A DNA stretch of 43,232 nt from positions 1 to 43,232 of IMG/VR virus record IMGVR_UViG_3300025086_000063, one strand, 5' to 3'. The stretch's first letter is position 1. Each line of letters begins with the position of its first letter. The notes beneath the pieces are model-generated. The model had not been told where the DNA came from. It did not search any database and saw nothing but the letters and a program-made list of their open reading frames with translations. This document shows positions 19,794 to 30,427 of the stretch, piece by piece. The position numbers were made by a program, and so were the translations under genes. This DNA comes from a virus.

Positions 19794-22653
19794 ATTTTAC
19801 AAAAAAATATTACCAATAAAGGGCAACAAATACTGTATAGCTTGGACTAGTGGCAAAGGAATGAACCACGAGTGGGTTGATTATATAAAAGATATAGAAC
19901 CCACAATAAAAAACTTACAGAGTAAACACAAAGATATAAATATATATGTAGCTATGTCTTCTTTTGAAGGACAAAGCAGGTTAGCTAAACATGCTACGTA
20001 TAGAAAATCTTTATTTGTAGACCTAGATGTAGGTAAAGATAAAGCCGAGTCAGGTAAAGGGTATGCTACAAAAGAAGAGGCAGAGAAAGCTTTAGATGAT
20101 TTTGTAGAGAAAACTTTATTACCTCCTGTAATTAAACTAGATTCTGGTAATGGTATACATGGGTATTGGCCTTTACAAGAAGAGCTAACTATAAAAGAAT
20201 GGGAGCCTTACGCAGAAAAGTTTTTTAATTTTTGTTTAGAGCATAAGTTATTAGTTGATTCTTCTGTTATGTGTGATGCTGCTAGAATAATGCGAAGTCC
20301 TGATAGTATTAATTACAAGAAAGGGAAAGAACCTGCACCTGCCAAACTATTAACCGAAGAGATACATGAGTATTCATTGGAACTTATCAAAGATATAATT
20401 GGTGAAGTAGAAGTATCACTAGATGTTATATTAAAAGATAGAAAACTAACTGAGGACCAAAGAAAAGCACTTAAGTTAGATAACTTTCAATCTGTATTTT
20501 CTACTATAGCTAAGAAAAGTCTTAGAGGTGAAGACGGTTGTAATCAAATAAAACATATATTAATGAATGCAACTATGTTAGAAGAACCTTTATGGTATGC
20601 AGGTTTATCAATAGCACAGCATTGTAAAGATAGAGACCAAGCAATACATTTGATGTCAGAGAATCACAAAGACTATGACCCAAAAACTACTGAGGCTAAA
20701 GCTACACAGTCACAAGACAAACCTTTTTCATGCGAAAAATTTAATGACCTTAATCCTACAGGGTGTGATGGATGCTCACATAAAGGTAAAATAACAAACC
20801 CTTTAGCAATAGGTAAAGAATTTGTACCTGCCCCATCTACAGATGTAACTCCTGTAGAACAACATAAACAAGGTGGTGCTTTGTCTACTCTTGGTGGATT
20901 ACCAAAAGACTTGTATCCATTTGTATATGGTGGTGCAGATGGTGGTATTTACTTTGAACACCCACAAGAAATAGATGAAGATGGGCAAGCGTTACCACGC
21001 AAAAAACCTATGTTAGTATCACCATATGATTTGTACCCTATCAATAGAATATATAGTGCAACAGAGGGTGAGTGTTTAAATATGATGTATCATCCACCTA
21101 ATGATAAGCCAAGAGAATTTATGATGCCTATGGAGCATTTATATGACCCAACAAAATTTAAACAAATTGTATTACGTAATGGGGTATTTTTTGACCCTAA
21201 CAACCAACAAGGAAGATATCTTATGACTTATATTTATAGATGGGGAGACTACCTATTATCCAAAAGTAAAGCTGAAATTATGCGAACACAGATGGGGTGG
21301 ACACCAGATAAAGATGCTTTTGTAATAGGTAATAAAGAAATAGATTTAAAAGGAAATGTTGTCAATAGTCCAACTTCACCATTATGTAAAGGTATAGCTC
21401 AACATTTAAATACTGAAGGTAGCTATGAAGAATGGAAAAAAACAGCTAACAAACTAAATACACCTAGTTTAGAACTACATGCATTTACTATGTTGACTGG
21501 GTTTGGTTCGGTAATTATGGACTTTACAACTACCAATGGTATGACTGTATGTCTCACAGGAACAGATTCAGGTTCAGGTAAAACAGGTGCATTACAAGCA
21601 GCTTTGAGTATATGGGGTAATCCAGAGGCACTAAAGCTTACACAGGGTGGTGCTACAGAGAACGCATTAACAGCTAGATATCTAGCATTTCATAATCTAC
21701 CGTTTGGTCTAGATGAGGTAGGTAATATAGAAGGTAGAGCGTTATCTAATCTAATACATAAGATATCAAATGGTAAAGCAAAAGTGCGTATGCAAGCCTC
21801 AGTGAACGCTGAGAGGGAGTATGAGATGTCTGCCTCACTAATAGCCTTGTTTACCTCTAATCACTCTTTATATAACACCTTGCAGACTGTAAAGAAAAAC
21901 CCACATGGAGAGGTGGCTCGTTTACTAGAAATTACTGTGAATAAACCTAAGATATTCTTTGATGACCCAACAGCAGGGGCAGGCATATTTCAACCCTATA
22001 ATCACCACTATGGGCACGCAGGGTTGGATTTTATAACTAAGTTATTTGATTACTCTCCTGATGATATACGTAGTAGAATTGACAAGTGGTTAGTTAAATT
22101 TAAGAAAGACTTTGGAGACGATACTACTTATAGATTCCATGAGAACATGGTAGCTTGTACTTTTGCTGCAGGTGAAATAGCTGTGGAGCATGACATAGTA
22201 GACTTAGATTTATCTAGAATATATTTAGCTACTGTTAGTGAACTTATAAATATTAGAGATAACGTCATAGGACGTATCAATGTGGTAGATTACGAAAGCA
22301 TCCTTGGAGAATATCTTAATGCACACAATACTAACATCCTGGCACTTGAGGTGAACGAGAATAATCGACTTAATCAAGAACCAAGAGGTGAACTATTGAT
22401 ACGTGCAGAGATTGATACAGGTAAGATGTTTATAGAAAAGCGTCACTTTAGAGAATATCTTGCTAAATTAGGTGTTAGTGTGTCTGACTTTATGCTCAAG
22501 ATGAAAGCAAAAGGTTATAACATACGTGACCATAAACGTCGTATGGGTACAGGTTGGAAAGCCGCTACAGGATTTAGCTCAGTAATGACACTTGAGATTG
22601 ATACTACTAAGTTTATAGAAGACTTGATACAGGAAAACAATGAGACTAAATGA
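19783..22653 (+). CDS. Primase-helicase fusion (Prim-Pol plus DUF927-like)
   Basis: 956 aa. The N-terminus has archaeo-eukaryotic primase/Prim-Pol features: LFVDLDVG (Asp80, Asp82), LDSGNGIHGYW (to His126) and DAARIMRSPDSINY. A cysteine cluster (CEKFNDLNPTGCDGCSHKG, about residues 316-334) may bind zinc. The C-terminal half is a RecA/SF3-like ATPase: Walker A TGTDSGSGKTGAL (597-601), Walker-B-like LPFGLDEVGN, and LIALFTSN as sensor, as in DUF927 primase-helicases. It should synthesise primers and unwind DNA, and may also recognise the iteron origin. The start at 19783 overlaps the HTH gene. No separate primase gene is seen. Confidence 0.88.
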   Translation: MITKFYKKILPIKGNKYCIAWTSGKGMNHEWVDYIKDIEPTIKNLQSKHKDINIYVAMSSFEGQSRLAKHATYRKSLFVDLDVGKDKAESGKGYATKEEAEKALDDFVEKTLLPPVIKLDSGNGIHGYWPLQEELTIKEWEPYAEKFFNFCLEHKLLVDSSVMCDAARIMRSPDSINYKKGKEPAPAKLLTEEIHEYSLELIKDIIGEVEVSLDVILKDRKLTEDQRKALKLDNFQSVFSTIAKKSLRGEDGCNQIKHILMNATMLEEPLWYAGLSIAQHCKDRDQAIHLMSENHKDYDPKTTEAKATQSQDKPFSCEKFNDLNPTGCDGCSHKGKITNPLAIGKEFVPAPSTDVTPVEQHKQGGALSTLGGLPKDLYPFVYGGADGGIYFEHPQEIDEDGQALPRKKPMLVSPYDLYPINRIYSATEGECLNMMYHPPNDKPREFMMPMEHLYDPTKFKQIVLRNGVFFDPNNQQGRYLMTYIYRWGDYLLSKSKAEIMRTQMGWTPDKDAFVIGNKEIDLKGNVVNSPTSPLCKGIAQHLNTEGSYEEWKKTANKLNTPSLELHAFTMLTGFGSVIMDFTTTNGMTVCLTGTDSGSGKTGALQAALSIWGNPEALKLTQGGATENALTARYLAFHNLPFGLDEVGNIEGRALSNLIHKISNGKAKVRMQASVNAEREYEMSASLIALFTSNHSLYNTLQTVKKNPHGEVARLLEITVNKPKIFFDDPTAGAGIFQPYNHHYGHAGLDFITKLFDYSPDDIRSRIDKWLVKFKKDFGDDTTYRFHENMVACTFAAGEIAVEHDIVDLDLSRIYLATVSELINIRDNVIGRINVVDYESILGEYLNAHNTNILALEVNENNRLNQEPRGELLIRAEIDTGKMFIEKRHFREYLAKLGVSVSDFMLKMKAKGYNIRDHKRRMGTGWKAATGFSSVMTLEIDTTKFIEDLIQENNETK

Positions 22654-22840
22654 CGAACCAGAATGGAACTTTCCTCTCGAATGGATGCAAATAGGGGAAA
22701 GTTTTTTTATACCAACATTAAAACCATCATCTATGATATATGCCATTGATAGTGGTGCTAAACGAGCTAAAGTAAAAGTCAAAATATTTCAGACTATGAA
22801 AGATGATGTGATGGGTGTTAGAGTTTGGAGAGTCAGGTAA
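22640..22840 (+). CDS. Small protein ending the rightward arm, 66 aa
   Basis: It begins MRLNDEPEWNFPLEWMQIGE and overlaps the primase-helicase by 14 nt, with CAGGAAAA as ribosome site. The pattern is an acidic/aromatic N-terminus, a GESFFIPTLKPSSM strand segment, then a basic strand region (GAKRAKVKVKIFQT, GVRVWRVR). It may be a small nucleic-acid-binding beta protein, possibly replisome-associated. Its stop codon (22838-22840) directly abuts the stop of the leftward giant gene (22841), with no room for a terminator. Confidence 0.7.
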   Translation: MRLNDEPEWNFPLEWMQIGESFFIPTLKPSSMIYAIDSGAKRAKVKVKIFQTMKDDVMGVRVWRVR

Positions 22841-25800
22841 TTACTCTGGTATACCTTGTGTAACAGCATTTGTCATTTGACGTTTTATAATTAGCTGAGT
22901 TTTCTTTATATAGTCTAAAAGTTCTTTTTTCTGTTTTGGTGTTAAATCTTGATTATCTCTTATTTTATTAGCTTGTGCATTCAACTTGTTAAGTCGAGCT
23001 TTTAAACTATCAAAAACTTTTATAGTTGGTAATGCTGCAGGGTTATCATTTAACGTTTCTAAATATTTTGTTGGGTTAGTATTCTTAAATAAATCTATTT
23101 GTTCTCTAAGTTTATCAACTTTTTTTATAGTGTTAGCATAAGCTCTTTGGTCTAGGTCAGAAAACTTATTAAAAAAACTACCAAGAATTATAGTATCTGA
23201 TTTTAAGTTAAGTTCTTGTTTACCTCTTGCAGTCAAGAAAAGTAAGCTATACATATTTTGCGAAAAAGTTGCAGCAGCATCAAGATAGTTATTAGCAAAG
23301 AAATAGTATTCATTAGGAGAAACATTCATAAGACCTTGTTCTGCAAAAAAAGCTGCTATATCTTTATACATCTCTGGCGTTGAGTCTGCACCTGAATAAG
23401 CTGCTCCACGACCTGTTGTTTGATTATATATCGGCGAACCGAAGCCGTTAATATTCATATTATATTGAAATAATGGTCTTATAATACTTGGCATAAGACT
23501 ATCAAGTCCAAAAGTTATTGCCCTATCTGTAGGATTCACTCTAGATATTGGTATGGGTGCAAAATTATCTAATACAATAGTGCTCATATTACCAAATATT
23601 GATGCTTTAGAATTTTCATTAGAATGAATAAGACCTGCAAGTTGAGAACCAAGTGCAGGTATACCGCCTAAACCAAAACCCCACGGTATTTGAAAGACAT
23701 CACCTTTTTTACCTGTAATTGCACTTATATCAAATCTAGCATACCTAGTCCATCTACCTAAGTCATCATTTAATACCATGTTTGTATCATCTTCATCATC
23801 ACCAGTCGCAAGCATAGATGCTAACATATAAATAATATACCCTAAACCTAGAAGTGAACCTGTTGCTACTTGTGCTCGTTGTTTTTTTAATGCAAATTTT
23901 TGTCTAAAAGTAGCTAATCTTTGAGGGTCATTTTTTATATAGTCAGATAAATTACTTTCTACTTCGCTTTCTCTCATCATACCTGGTCCTATTGTTTGAA
24001 GAGCTCTAGCAGCACCAACTGCAGAAGCACGGAAGAACATAAAGAAAGCACCAAAAGCACGACCGAGTTCACCAACCTCTTCGAAGTTAGATAATCTTTT
24101 AGCGTATACTGCTGCTGAAGATTTGGCTGCATTCATAACTTCTTTAGAAACCTGATTATCTTTTAGTCCAGTTGCGTTTCTAGCTAAGTAATTCTTTTTT
24201 AATGTTGAATATGCTGCTACCCTTACACTCAATTCAAACATACCCATATAGGCATCAAAAAATCCATTTACTTGTCTACTTGTTTTTGCAATTTTATCTC
24301 CTTTAAACATTTTTTGTTGTTCTCTAAATACTGCTTCTGATGACAAAGCTTGTTTATAAGCTACCATACCACCTTGTTCTAGATACTCTAAAAACATTTT
24401 AGGATAAGTATTACCTTTTTTAGTTTCTTCATTTACAAATTTTCTAAGTTCAACTTTTTTTCCATCATTATATAATCTGGTCATTTTAAAACTGTGCCTA
24501 AAACCTTTCTTTGTTATTAATGTTTCAGCCATAGACATAGCAAAAGCATTTGCATCTTTTAGTCCTACGTCTGTAGCTATTAAAAAATATGCCGAAATAA
24601 AATCACGAGTGAAGTTTACTGGTCCAAATTTTACATTATATCTAGTATGTAATTGTCCTAATTTACCTGTTAAAAAATTAGCAGTATCTAATAAAGGATT
24701 TTTATTAGCATAAGATTTTCTAACTGCTGTAAGCATAGCTTCATCTTTAATTGAAATAGCTACAAGAGAACCATCAGGTAAAAAATGAATTACAGTATTT
24801 GGTTTTTGTATTGCTTTTTGAAGGTCATCACTATTTCTGTATCTATCTTCATAACTAAATATTTCTTCTATTTTACCATCTATAGCAGTGGTTTTTACTT
24901 TTTCACCTTTCTCATTGAGATATTCAATTTCTGTTGATACTGCATTATATAATGCTTCAGTGTATCCAACTCTACCTGCTCTTGAAGCTGATAATGATGC
25001 GTCAACTACAACTTGTGTGAATGGGTCTTCTGCATCTTCTGTTTGTGCTTCAAAAGTAGATTCTAATTTTTTTAATTCTCTTGACATTTTATTTGTTGGT
25101 TCAAGAAATGCCATATCATCAGATACAAAATCTTGATTCTGTTTACCTTTTAATGGAATATAGTTATTCCAACCATAGAAATCTAATATGTTAGTAACTT
25201 GAGGCCCAGCATAGTTACCTAAAGCATTAAGTTTTGTAGTTTCTGTTTGCACTGTTGTCATGTTTTTTCTAACTGTATTCATAGCATTATAAAGTTCTGG
25301 ATTACTAAGTTTTACATTTTCATACTCTTGTTTTAGTTGTACACCAGTATTGTAATCAATAACAGATACATCATAAAAACTATCTTTTATGTCTAATGGA
25401 ATTTTACTAGGTAATGTTTTTTTATTTTTATAACTTTTACCTAATTGTTTGTTTTCATTTGTAACTTTATTAGTTACAGTAGGTTGACCTGAAATTCTTG
25501 TTTTAGGGTCAGCTAAAAATATAAGGTTTTGTTTGTATTTTTTTAAAGCTGCTATACGTTCATTAGGGTCAGTCCACTCTTTATTAGTTATAGTTTTCAT
25601 AATTTCTTCTCTATACTCAGCAGGTGACACCTTTGTACCATTTTTACCTTGCATTATTTCTATTGTACTTAACGGTACTGTTAAAATATATCTTATTTGT
25701 CTTCTTTCAAATTCATGTTGTCCTAAAAATAAATCTTGTAAAACGGCTCTTGCTCTTGCTTCACTCGCTTCAGGGTTTGCTTCTTGGTATATTTTTATGT

Positions 25801-28800
25801 AATCTAATAAGCTATTTTCATAGTCTTTTAAAGAAGGTAGCATCTCAATCATATAATCGTTTGCTTTAGAGTATGACAACACAAGTTGGTCATAAATATC
25901 ATTATTTCCCTCTACCCCTCTAAGTAATAAGTTAGAATCTTCTAGCTGTTGTTGTAAATCTTTTATTTTAACAGACGCATTTGCAAACTTTCTTTCTACA
26001 TATTTAACAGCTTTTTCATACTGTATGCCATTATTCATTATTGATTTTAAACCTGCAAAAAATCTACCTGTATCTGTTCGTTGTTCATTTGCTTCTGTCT
26101 GTTGTTCTCTTCTTTGTAAAGTTGTTCTACCTTTTTTATCTTTACTTTGAGGTCCCTCTAATGCGGCAGGGTCCATTCTGTCACCTGGCGGAAACAATAT
26201 ATCTATTATTTCTTGTGGTATACCTCTTTGTTTTGCATTTATAGCTTTTACAAAGTTTATCTTTCTTTGTGTTACTGGAGGTATCGCACCAAACTCAAAC
26301 AGTTCAGGAGTCATTTTAATTGTGTCGCCTAATAAAGAATTATCTACATCTCCTCCTATACTTAATAGTCTTTTTATTGCGTTAATTAAATCAGATAGTA
26401 ATGATTTAAATGTGGACTCTCTTGACAGTTGTGGGTCAACACTTTCTATTGAAGCTAAGAAATTAAAAAATGTAGGATTACTAAATGCCTCTGCAAAAAA
26501 CTCTTGTATATCTGTAAGTCCATAAAAATCATTTTTAAACTCTGTAATACCTTTTTCTGCAGCAGCTTCTCTTGCTTTTACAAGCATATCTCTTAATATA
26601 GTTGCTTGTTCTAAATTTATATTAGAAAGACCGAGCATGGTTGCAGCGTGTAGAGTTTCGTGAAAAAACGCCCTAGCCATACTAGAATCTTCTAAATTTT
26701 CTACAATAGAAATTGTGCTATTTTGTTTATCTAAATTACTTATATACATACCTTCAACGTTTTCTTCTTTTGACAATTTCTTCATTGCTTCAGGTGTTAT
26801 AATATTTACCCTTACATTGTCTAAATTAGGAACTCTCAAAAGAACATCTATCAAAGATATTTGAAATAGTCTTAATTTTGTTGCTGGTTTAGATGATATG
26901 TTTTGACGTATTAATATTAAACCTTCTCTTGCGTTAGTAGCATTTCTTAGAATACTAGTAGTAGGAGCATCCGTGGCTACTCTAGCTGTTTCATCTCTTA
27001 ATTTTGCATTTAGATTAGTTTCTTTTTTTAATTGTTCTTTAAGTTTATTTAATTGTTTTTGGTCTTTTTGTGCAGCTAATTGTTCTTTAAAAGCTTTATA
27101 AGCTTTGTCTACCATATCTTTTATAGTTCTACCATCTGCATAAAAATTAACAGCCACTTTAGTATCTACATATTTAAGACTTTTTCTTTGTCCTTTTTCA
27201 AATCTTTCAACTTGTGAATCTATAGAGTTATCAAATGCACTATCTAGTATTTTATTTTTAGATATATTATTTCTTGATAAATAAGCGTCAAAAAGTGGTG
27301 AATTGTAAAATTCTTTTCTTGTATCTCTACGTTTATTTAAACTGTCTTCATTAACTATAGTGCCATCAAAAACACCTCTACCATAAAATTCTTCTTTGTT
27401 TGCTCCCTTATCAGGTTTACGTATTATATTATCCATTCCTTCTTCATAAATATAATCACCTAACACTGCTTTCATTAAATCATCAACAGATGTTGCATCT
27501 TCTATTGGACTACGAACAGAACCAAACACGGCACCTGTTTTAATAAAGTCTGGTATAGCCACTCCTAATATTTTTGCTTCAACTTCTAACTCTTCTACAA
27601 CAGGGTTAGTGTTAGCATTAAAAGCTTTTAATCTTTTATCTGTTTCTGTGTTTACTGTTTTTGTACCAGCAGTTCTAGCAGGGTCTATGGCATAACGCTC
27701 TTTTATTTTTCTTGGTATTTGGGCTAGTATTTTATTATACTTATCTTTGTCTTTACTTATTTCTTCAAATTGTTCTTTGTTTAAACTATTATTTAAAAAT
27801 CTTCTAATTTCAAGTGGATTTATTTTTGTTTCTTTACCACCTTTTTTAGTTTTAATTACTTCAATTATTTTATATTCTTTACCAATAGAAACTCCTTGGT
27901 CTTTAAGAATATAGTTAGTTAACTCATCAGCTATTTTACTATTAGCTTTAAGTTTTTTACCTTTCTTTAAATCTAATGTAACACGAGGTTGTAAATAGTA
28001 TGATAGCACTACTTCTTTTGCTACTTGACCTATAGACTCAATTTCTCTCTCTTCTCTTATAAAATGACTGTCTTCTAAATTATTATCTTTTTGATAATTT
28101 TGTATTTTAGTTTTATTATTACTTAATATTGTAGATGTTTTAAGTTCTTCTTTTGTATCAGCTGTTGTTTTTATAGGTGATGCTACATTAAGATATGCTT
28201 CGTATTCTCGTTTAAAATCTTTATCTTTAAATCTAGTTCTTGCATAATTATCTGCTTTTCTTTTGCCTTCTTTCTCAGTGTTATAAATCTTAGCATATTC
28301 ACTTTGAAACTCTTGTATTCTAGCAGGCACAGGAAGTTTTTGTTCTTTAGCTTGACTTGCTCGAATGCCAGGTCCAGCTTCGTCTAAATTGATAGTTGGT
28401 GATTTTTCTTCTTGTATTTCATTAATATAGCCCATTATGGCATCAACACCTTGTTGTATTTCTAAGTCCTCACCTTGAAGCTTTTCTATATCAGTTTTTT
28501 CTGCATCAATTTTTTGTCCTCCTTCTAGTGCTTTTCTTCTTAGTTCTTCTTGTCTTTCTCTATTAGCTTCTGCTCTTTTTTCAGCAAGTTTTTGTCTTCG
28601 TTCAGCAGCAAGTTCTTCTTTTTGTTCAGCAGTAAGAGTATTAGTTTTATTACCAAGATTTGCTCGTCTTCTTTCAGCATCTAGTACAGGTATGTTATCT
28701 ACAACTAATTCTATAGGGACATCATATGTATTTGAGTCATTAATTATTAATATTTTATCTTCATCAGTTAAATGTTCGGCTTTATTTAAAGCTTCTGCTA

Positions 28801-30415
28801 ATGCAGGGTCAGCACTTTTTAGTGCTTGTTCTAATGAAGGATTGAATCCTCCTGTTCCATCATCAACTCTTCCAACACCCCCGCCAGTATCATCCATTGG
28901 ACCTCCGAAAGTTCCTGAAGAGTCTTCGGGAGTGTTAATCTCGTCGTAGTATTTGTTAAGAGAGTCGTCTGATGCAGATATTTCAGAGCCAATTCTAGGT
29001 CCGTTTTCGATAGAATTTCCAATTTCATTTTGTCGTCTTGTATCATCGTCCACCTCCATTTTAGATGGGTCTATATTAGCGTTATTTACATCAATTTCTT
29101 GAGTATTTTCATAACTAAAATTACCTTTGTTTTGTTTTTCTATAGTTTCTTTTTTATGGTCTTCTCTTTTTTTATTTGGTGTCCAAACTTTTTGTTTTTC
29201 TTTTATTTCTTGTTCAGATAAGTTTTTAGCATCAATCGTATCAGTAGTTACAATATCTTCATCTACATCAATGTTTGGATTTGAGTCATTTGGTTTTGGT
29301 GATACAGGTCCACTTCTAAGTCCACCGATTGTTGCAGGTACGATAGGCATTACAAAACCAGCTGCAGCTGCGTTAATATACTCTTCAATAGCAGCTTTAT
29401 CAGTTAAAGGTAAATATGCAGCATATCTTTCTATAGCACTTTGTAATGCTTCAACAGGTGCCTCTTTTAAACCTGTTATACCTATGTTTTTAGCTACATT
29501 AAGAAGAACATTTTGTGTAGGTAGTGCCATTTTTTCTAGAGCACCAAGACCAATTTTTAATCCTATATAATTAGCTAACGCATGAGCTGTACTTAATCCT
29601 GCTAATCTACCTGTACCTAATTCTTTTATTTTTTCTAACTGTTCTTCTGGATTATCTATACCTTTTATAGCTTCATCTATTGCACGACCTGTTACCTCGC
29701 CTGCACCAAACTTAGCTGACATTGTACCTAATGCTGCTCTTCTACCTGCTCTTGCATAAATATCTTTAATAGCTTGTTTACCGCCTTGTGAGGCTAAAAA
29801 TTTAGTTGTTTCTGCTTTAATAAAATCATTACGTTCTTTTTCACCTAAATCTTTAGCTGCATCTATAATACCTTTTTTAACTAGATTTTTACTAACAAGC
29901 CCAGTCAATGCACCACTTACTGTTCCTGTACCAGGAGCTAAAGCAGTACCAATCATTGCACCCGCAGTTGAAGTTATAAGAGCTTCACCAATCATACCTA
30001 CACCTTGACCTGCAATAAAAGGTATATACTCAGTTAATACAGCTACTACACCTTTATCTAAAGCTTTTGTAAATTCATCTGTTTCTTTGACACCTCTACG
30101 TCCAATAGCTGCTTCAGACTCATCCATTCTTTGAAGGCCTGATTTAATCATCTCATCGGAGTCAACAGCTTTACCTGCAAGAACTTCTGCTCCACCTAAA
30201 ATACCGCCGAATTGGTCTTTATATGTACCTAAACCACGAAAGAAATCGCTACCTTCGCCTTCTTGTAAAACTTTAGGTTGGCCTGTAGGTTGAGTTTGAG
30301 GTATATTTTTACGAGCTTCTTCTACACGTTGACGTAATTCATCTGAATCACGAGGTATATTATCTGGTATGTTATTTATCTGTATACCATCTTTTGTTAG
30401 TACCGAATATGGCAT
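22841..30415 (-). CDS. Giant polyvalent internal virion protein, 2,524 aa
   Basis: The largest gene of the window, last in the leftward late operon. The N-terminus MPYSVLTKDGIQINNIPDNI resembles other phage internal proteins. Hydrophobic Gly/Ala-rich segments at about 115-185 (TAGAMIGTALAPGTGTVSGA) could insert in membranes. About 380-660 is acidic, Asn-rich and coiled-coil. A zinc-peptidase motif FFHETLHAATM lies near 1252, with a downstream Glu (DIQEFFAEAF). FGPVNFTRDFISAYF near 1930 resembles the LPD38-type domain of large polyvalent proteins. A membrane segment (GSLLGLGYIIYMLASML) lies near 2190. Probable role: packaged ejection protein that forms or processes the DNA entry channel. It could be cut by its own peptidase. 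Confidence 0.82.
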   Translation of the reverse strand: MPYSVLTKDGIQINNIPDNIPRDSDELRQRVEEARKNIPQTQPTGQPKVLQEGEGSDFFRGLGTYKDQFGGILGGAEVLAGKAVDSDEMIKSGLQRMDESEAAIGRRGVKETDEFTKALDKGVVAVLTEYIPFIAGQGVGMIGEALITSTAGAMIGTALAPGTGTVSGALTGLVSKNLVKKGIIDAAKDLGEKERNDFIKAETTKFLASQGGKQAIKDIYARAGRRAALGTMSAKFGAGEVTGRAIDEAIKGIDNPEEQLEKIKELGTGRLAGLSTAHALANYIGLKIGLGALEKMALPTQNVLLNVAKNIGITGLKEAPVEALQSAIERYAAYLPLTDKAAIEEYINAAAAGFVMPIVPATIGGLRSGPVSPKPNDSNPNIDVDEDIVTTDTIDAKNLSEQEIKEKQKVWTPNKKREDHKKETIEKQNKGNFSYENTQEIDVNNANIDPSKMEVDDDTRRQNEIGNSIENGPRIGSEISASDDSLNKYYDEINTPEDSSGTFGGPMDDTGGGVGRVDDGTGGFNPSLEQALKSADPALAEALNKAEHLTDEDKILIINDSNTYDVPIELVVDNIPVLDAERRRANLGNKTNTLTAEQKEELAAERRQKLAEKRAEANRERQEELRRKALEGGQKIDAEKTDIEKLQGEDLEIQQGVDAIMGYINEIQEEKSPTINLDEAGPGIRASQAKEQKLPVPARIQEFQSEYAKIYNTEKEGKRKADNYARTRFKDKDFKREYEAYLNVASPIKTTADTKEELKTSTILSNNKTKIQNYQKDNNLEDSHFIREEREIESIGQVAKEVVLSYYLQPRVTLDLKKGKKLKANSKIADELTNYILKDQGVSIGKEYKIIEVIKTKKGGKETKINPLEIRRFLNNSLNKEQFEEISKDKDKYNKILAQIPRKIKERYAIDPARTAGTKTVNTETDKRLKAFNANTNPVVEELEVEAKILGVAIPDFIKTGAVFGSVRSPIEDATSVDDLMKAVLGDYIYEEGMDNIIRKPDKGANKEEFYGRGVFDGTIVNEDSLNKRRDTRKEFYNSPLFDAYLSRNNISKNKILDSAFDNSIDSQVERFEKGQRKSLKYVDTKVAVNFYADGRTIKDMVDKAYKAFKEQLAAQKDQKQLNKLKEQLKKETNLNAKLRDETARVATDAPTTSILRNATNAREGLILIRQNISSKPATKLRLFQISLIDVLLRVPNLDNVRVNIITPEAMKKLSKEENVEGMYISNLDKQNSTISIVENLEDSSMARAFFHETLHAATMLGLSNINLEQATILRDMLVKAREAAAEKGITEFKNDFYGLTDIQEFFAEAFSNPTFFNFLASIESVDPQLSRESTFKSLLSDLINAIKRLLSIGGDVDNSLLGDTIKMTPELFEFGAIPPVTQRKINFVKAINAKQRGIPQEIIDILFPPGDRMDPAALEGPQSKDKKGRTTLQRREQQTEANEQRTDTGRFFAGLKSIMNNGIQYEKAVKYVERKFANASVKIKDLQQQLEDSNLLLRGVEGNNDIYDQLVLSYSKANDYMIEMLPSLKDYENSLLDYIKIYQEANPEASEARARAVLQDLFLGQHEFERRQIRYILTVPLSTIEIMQGKNGTKVSPAEYREEIMKTITNKEWTDPNERIAALKKYKQNLIFLADPKTRISGQPTVTNKVTNENKQLGKSYKNKKTLPSKIPLDIKDSFYDVSVIDYNTGVQLKQEYENVKLSNPELYNAMNTVRKNMTTVQTETTKLNALGNYAGPQVTNILDFYGWNNYIPLKGKQNQDFVSDDMAFLEPTNKMSRELKKLESTFEAQTEDAEDPFTQVVVDASLSASRAGRVGYTEALYNAVSTEIEYLNEKGEKVKTTAIDGKIEEIFSYEDRYRNSDDLQKAIQKPNTVIHFLPDGSLVAISIKDEAMLTAVRKSYANKNPLLDTANFLTGKLGQLHTRYNVKFGPVNFTRDFISAYFLIATDVGLKDANAFAMSMAETLITKKGFRHSFKMTRLYNDGKKVELRKFVNEETKKGNTYPKMFLEYLEQGGMVAYKQALSSEAVFREQQKMFKGDKIAKTSRQVNGFFDAYMGMFELSVRVAAYSTLKKNYLARNATGLKDNQVSKEVMNAAKSSAAVYAKRLSNFEEVGELGRAFGAFFMFFRASAVGAARALQTIGPGMMRESEVESNLSDYIKNDPQRLATFRQKFALKKQRAQVATGSLLGLGYIIYMLASMLATGDDEDDTNMVLNDDLGRWTRYARFDISAITGKKGDVFQIPWGFGLGGIPALGSQLAGLIHSNENSKASIFGNMSTIVLDNFAPIPISRVNPTDRAITFGLDSLMPSIIRPLFQYNMNINGFGSPIYNQTTGRGAAYSGADSTPEMYKDIAAFFAEQGLMNVSPNEYYFFANNYLDAAATFSQNMYSLLFLTARGKQELNLKSDTIILGSFFNKFSDLDQRAYANTIKKVDKLREQIDLFKNTNPTKYLETLNDNPAALPTIKVFDSLKARLNKLNAQANKIRDNQDLTPKQKKELLDYIKKTQLIIKRQMTNAVTQGIPE

Positions 30416-30427
30416 TAGATACTCCGT

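Noticed and set aside
29127-29570. A 147-aa plus-strand frame with hydrophobic N-terminus
   Set aside because: It is antisense to the giant late gene in an Asn/Lys-rich region, where the complement gives Phe/Leu/Ser-rich frames; no ribosome site.
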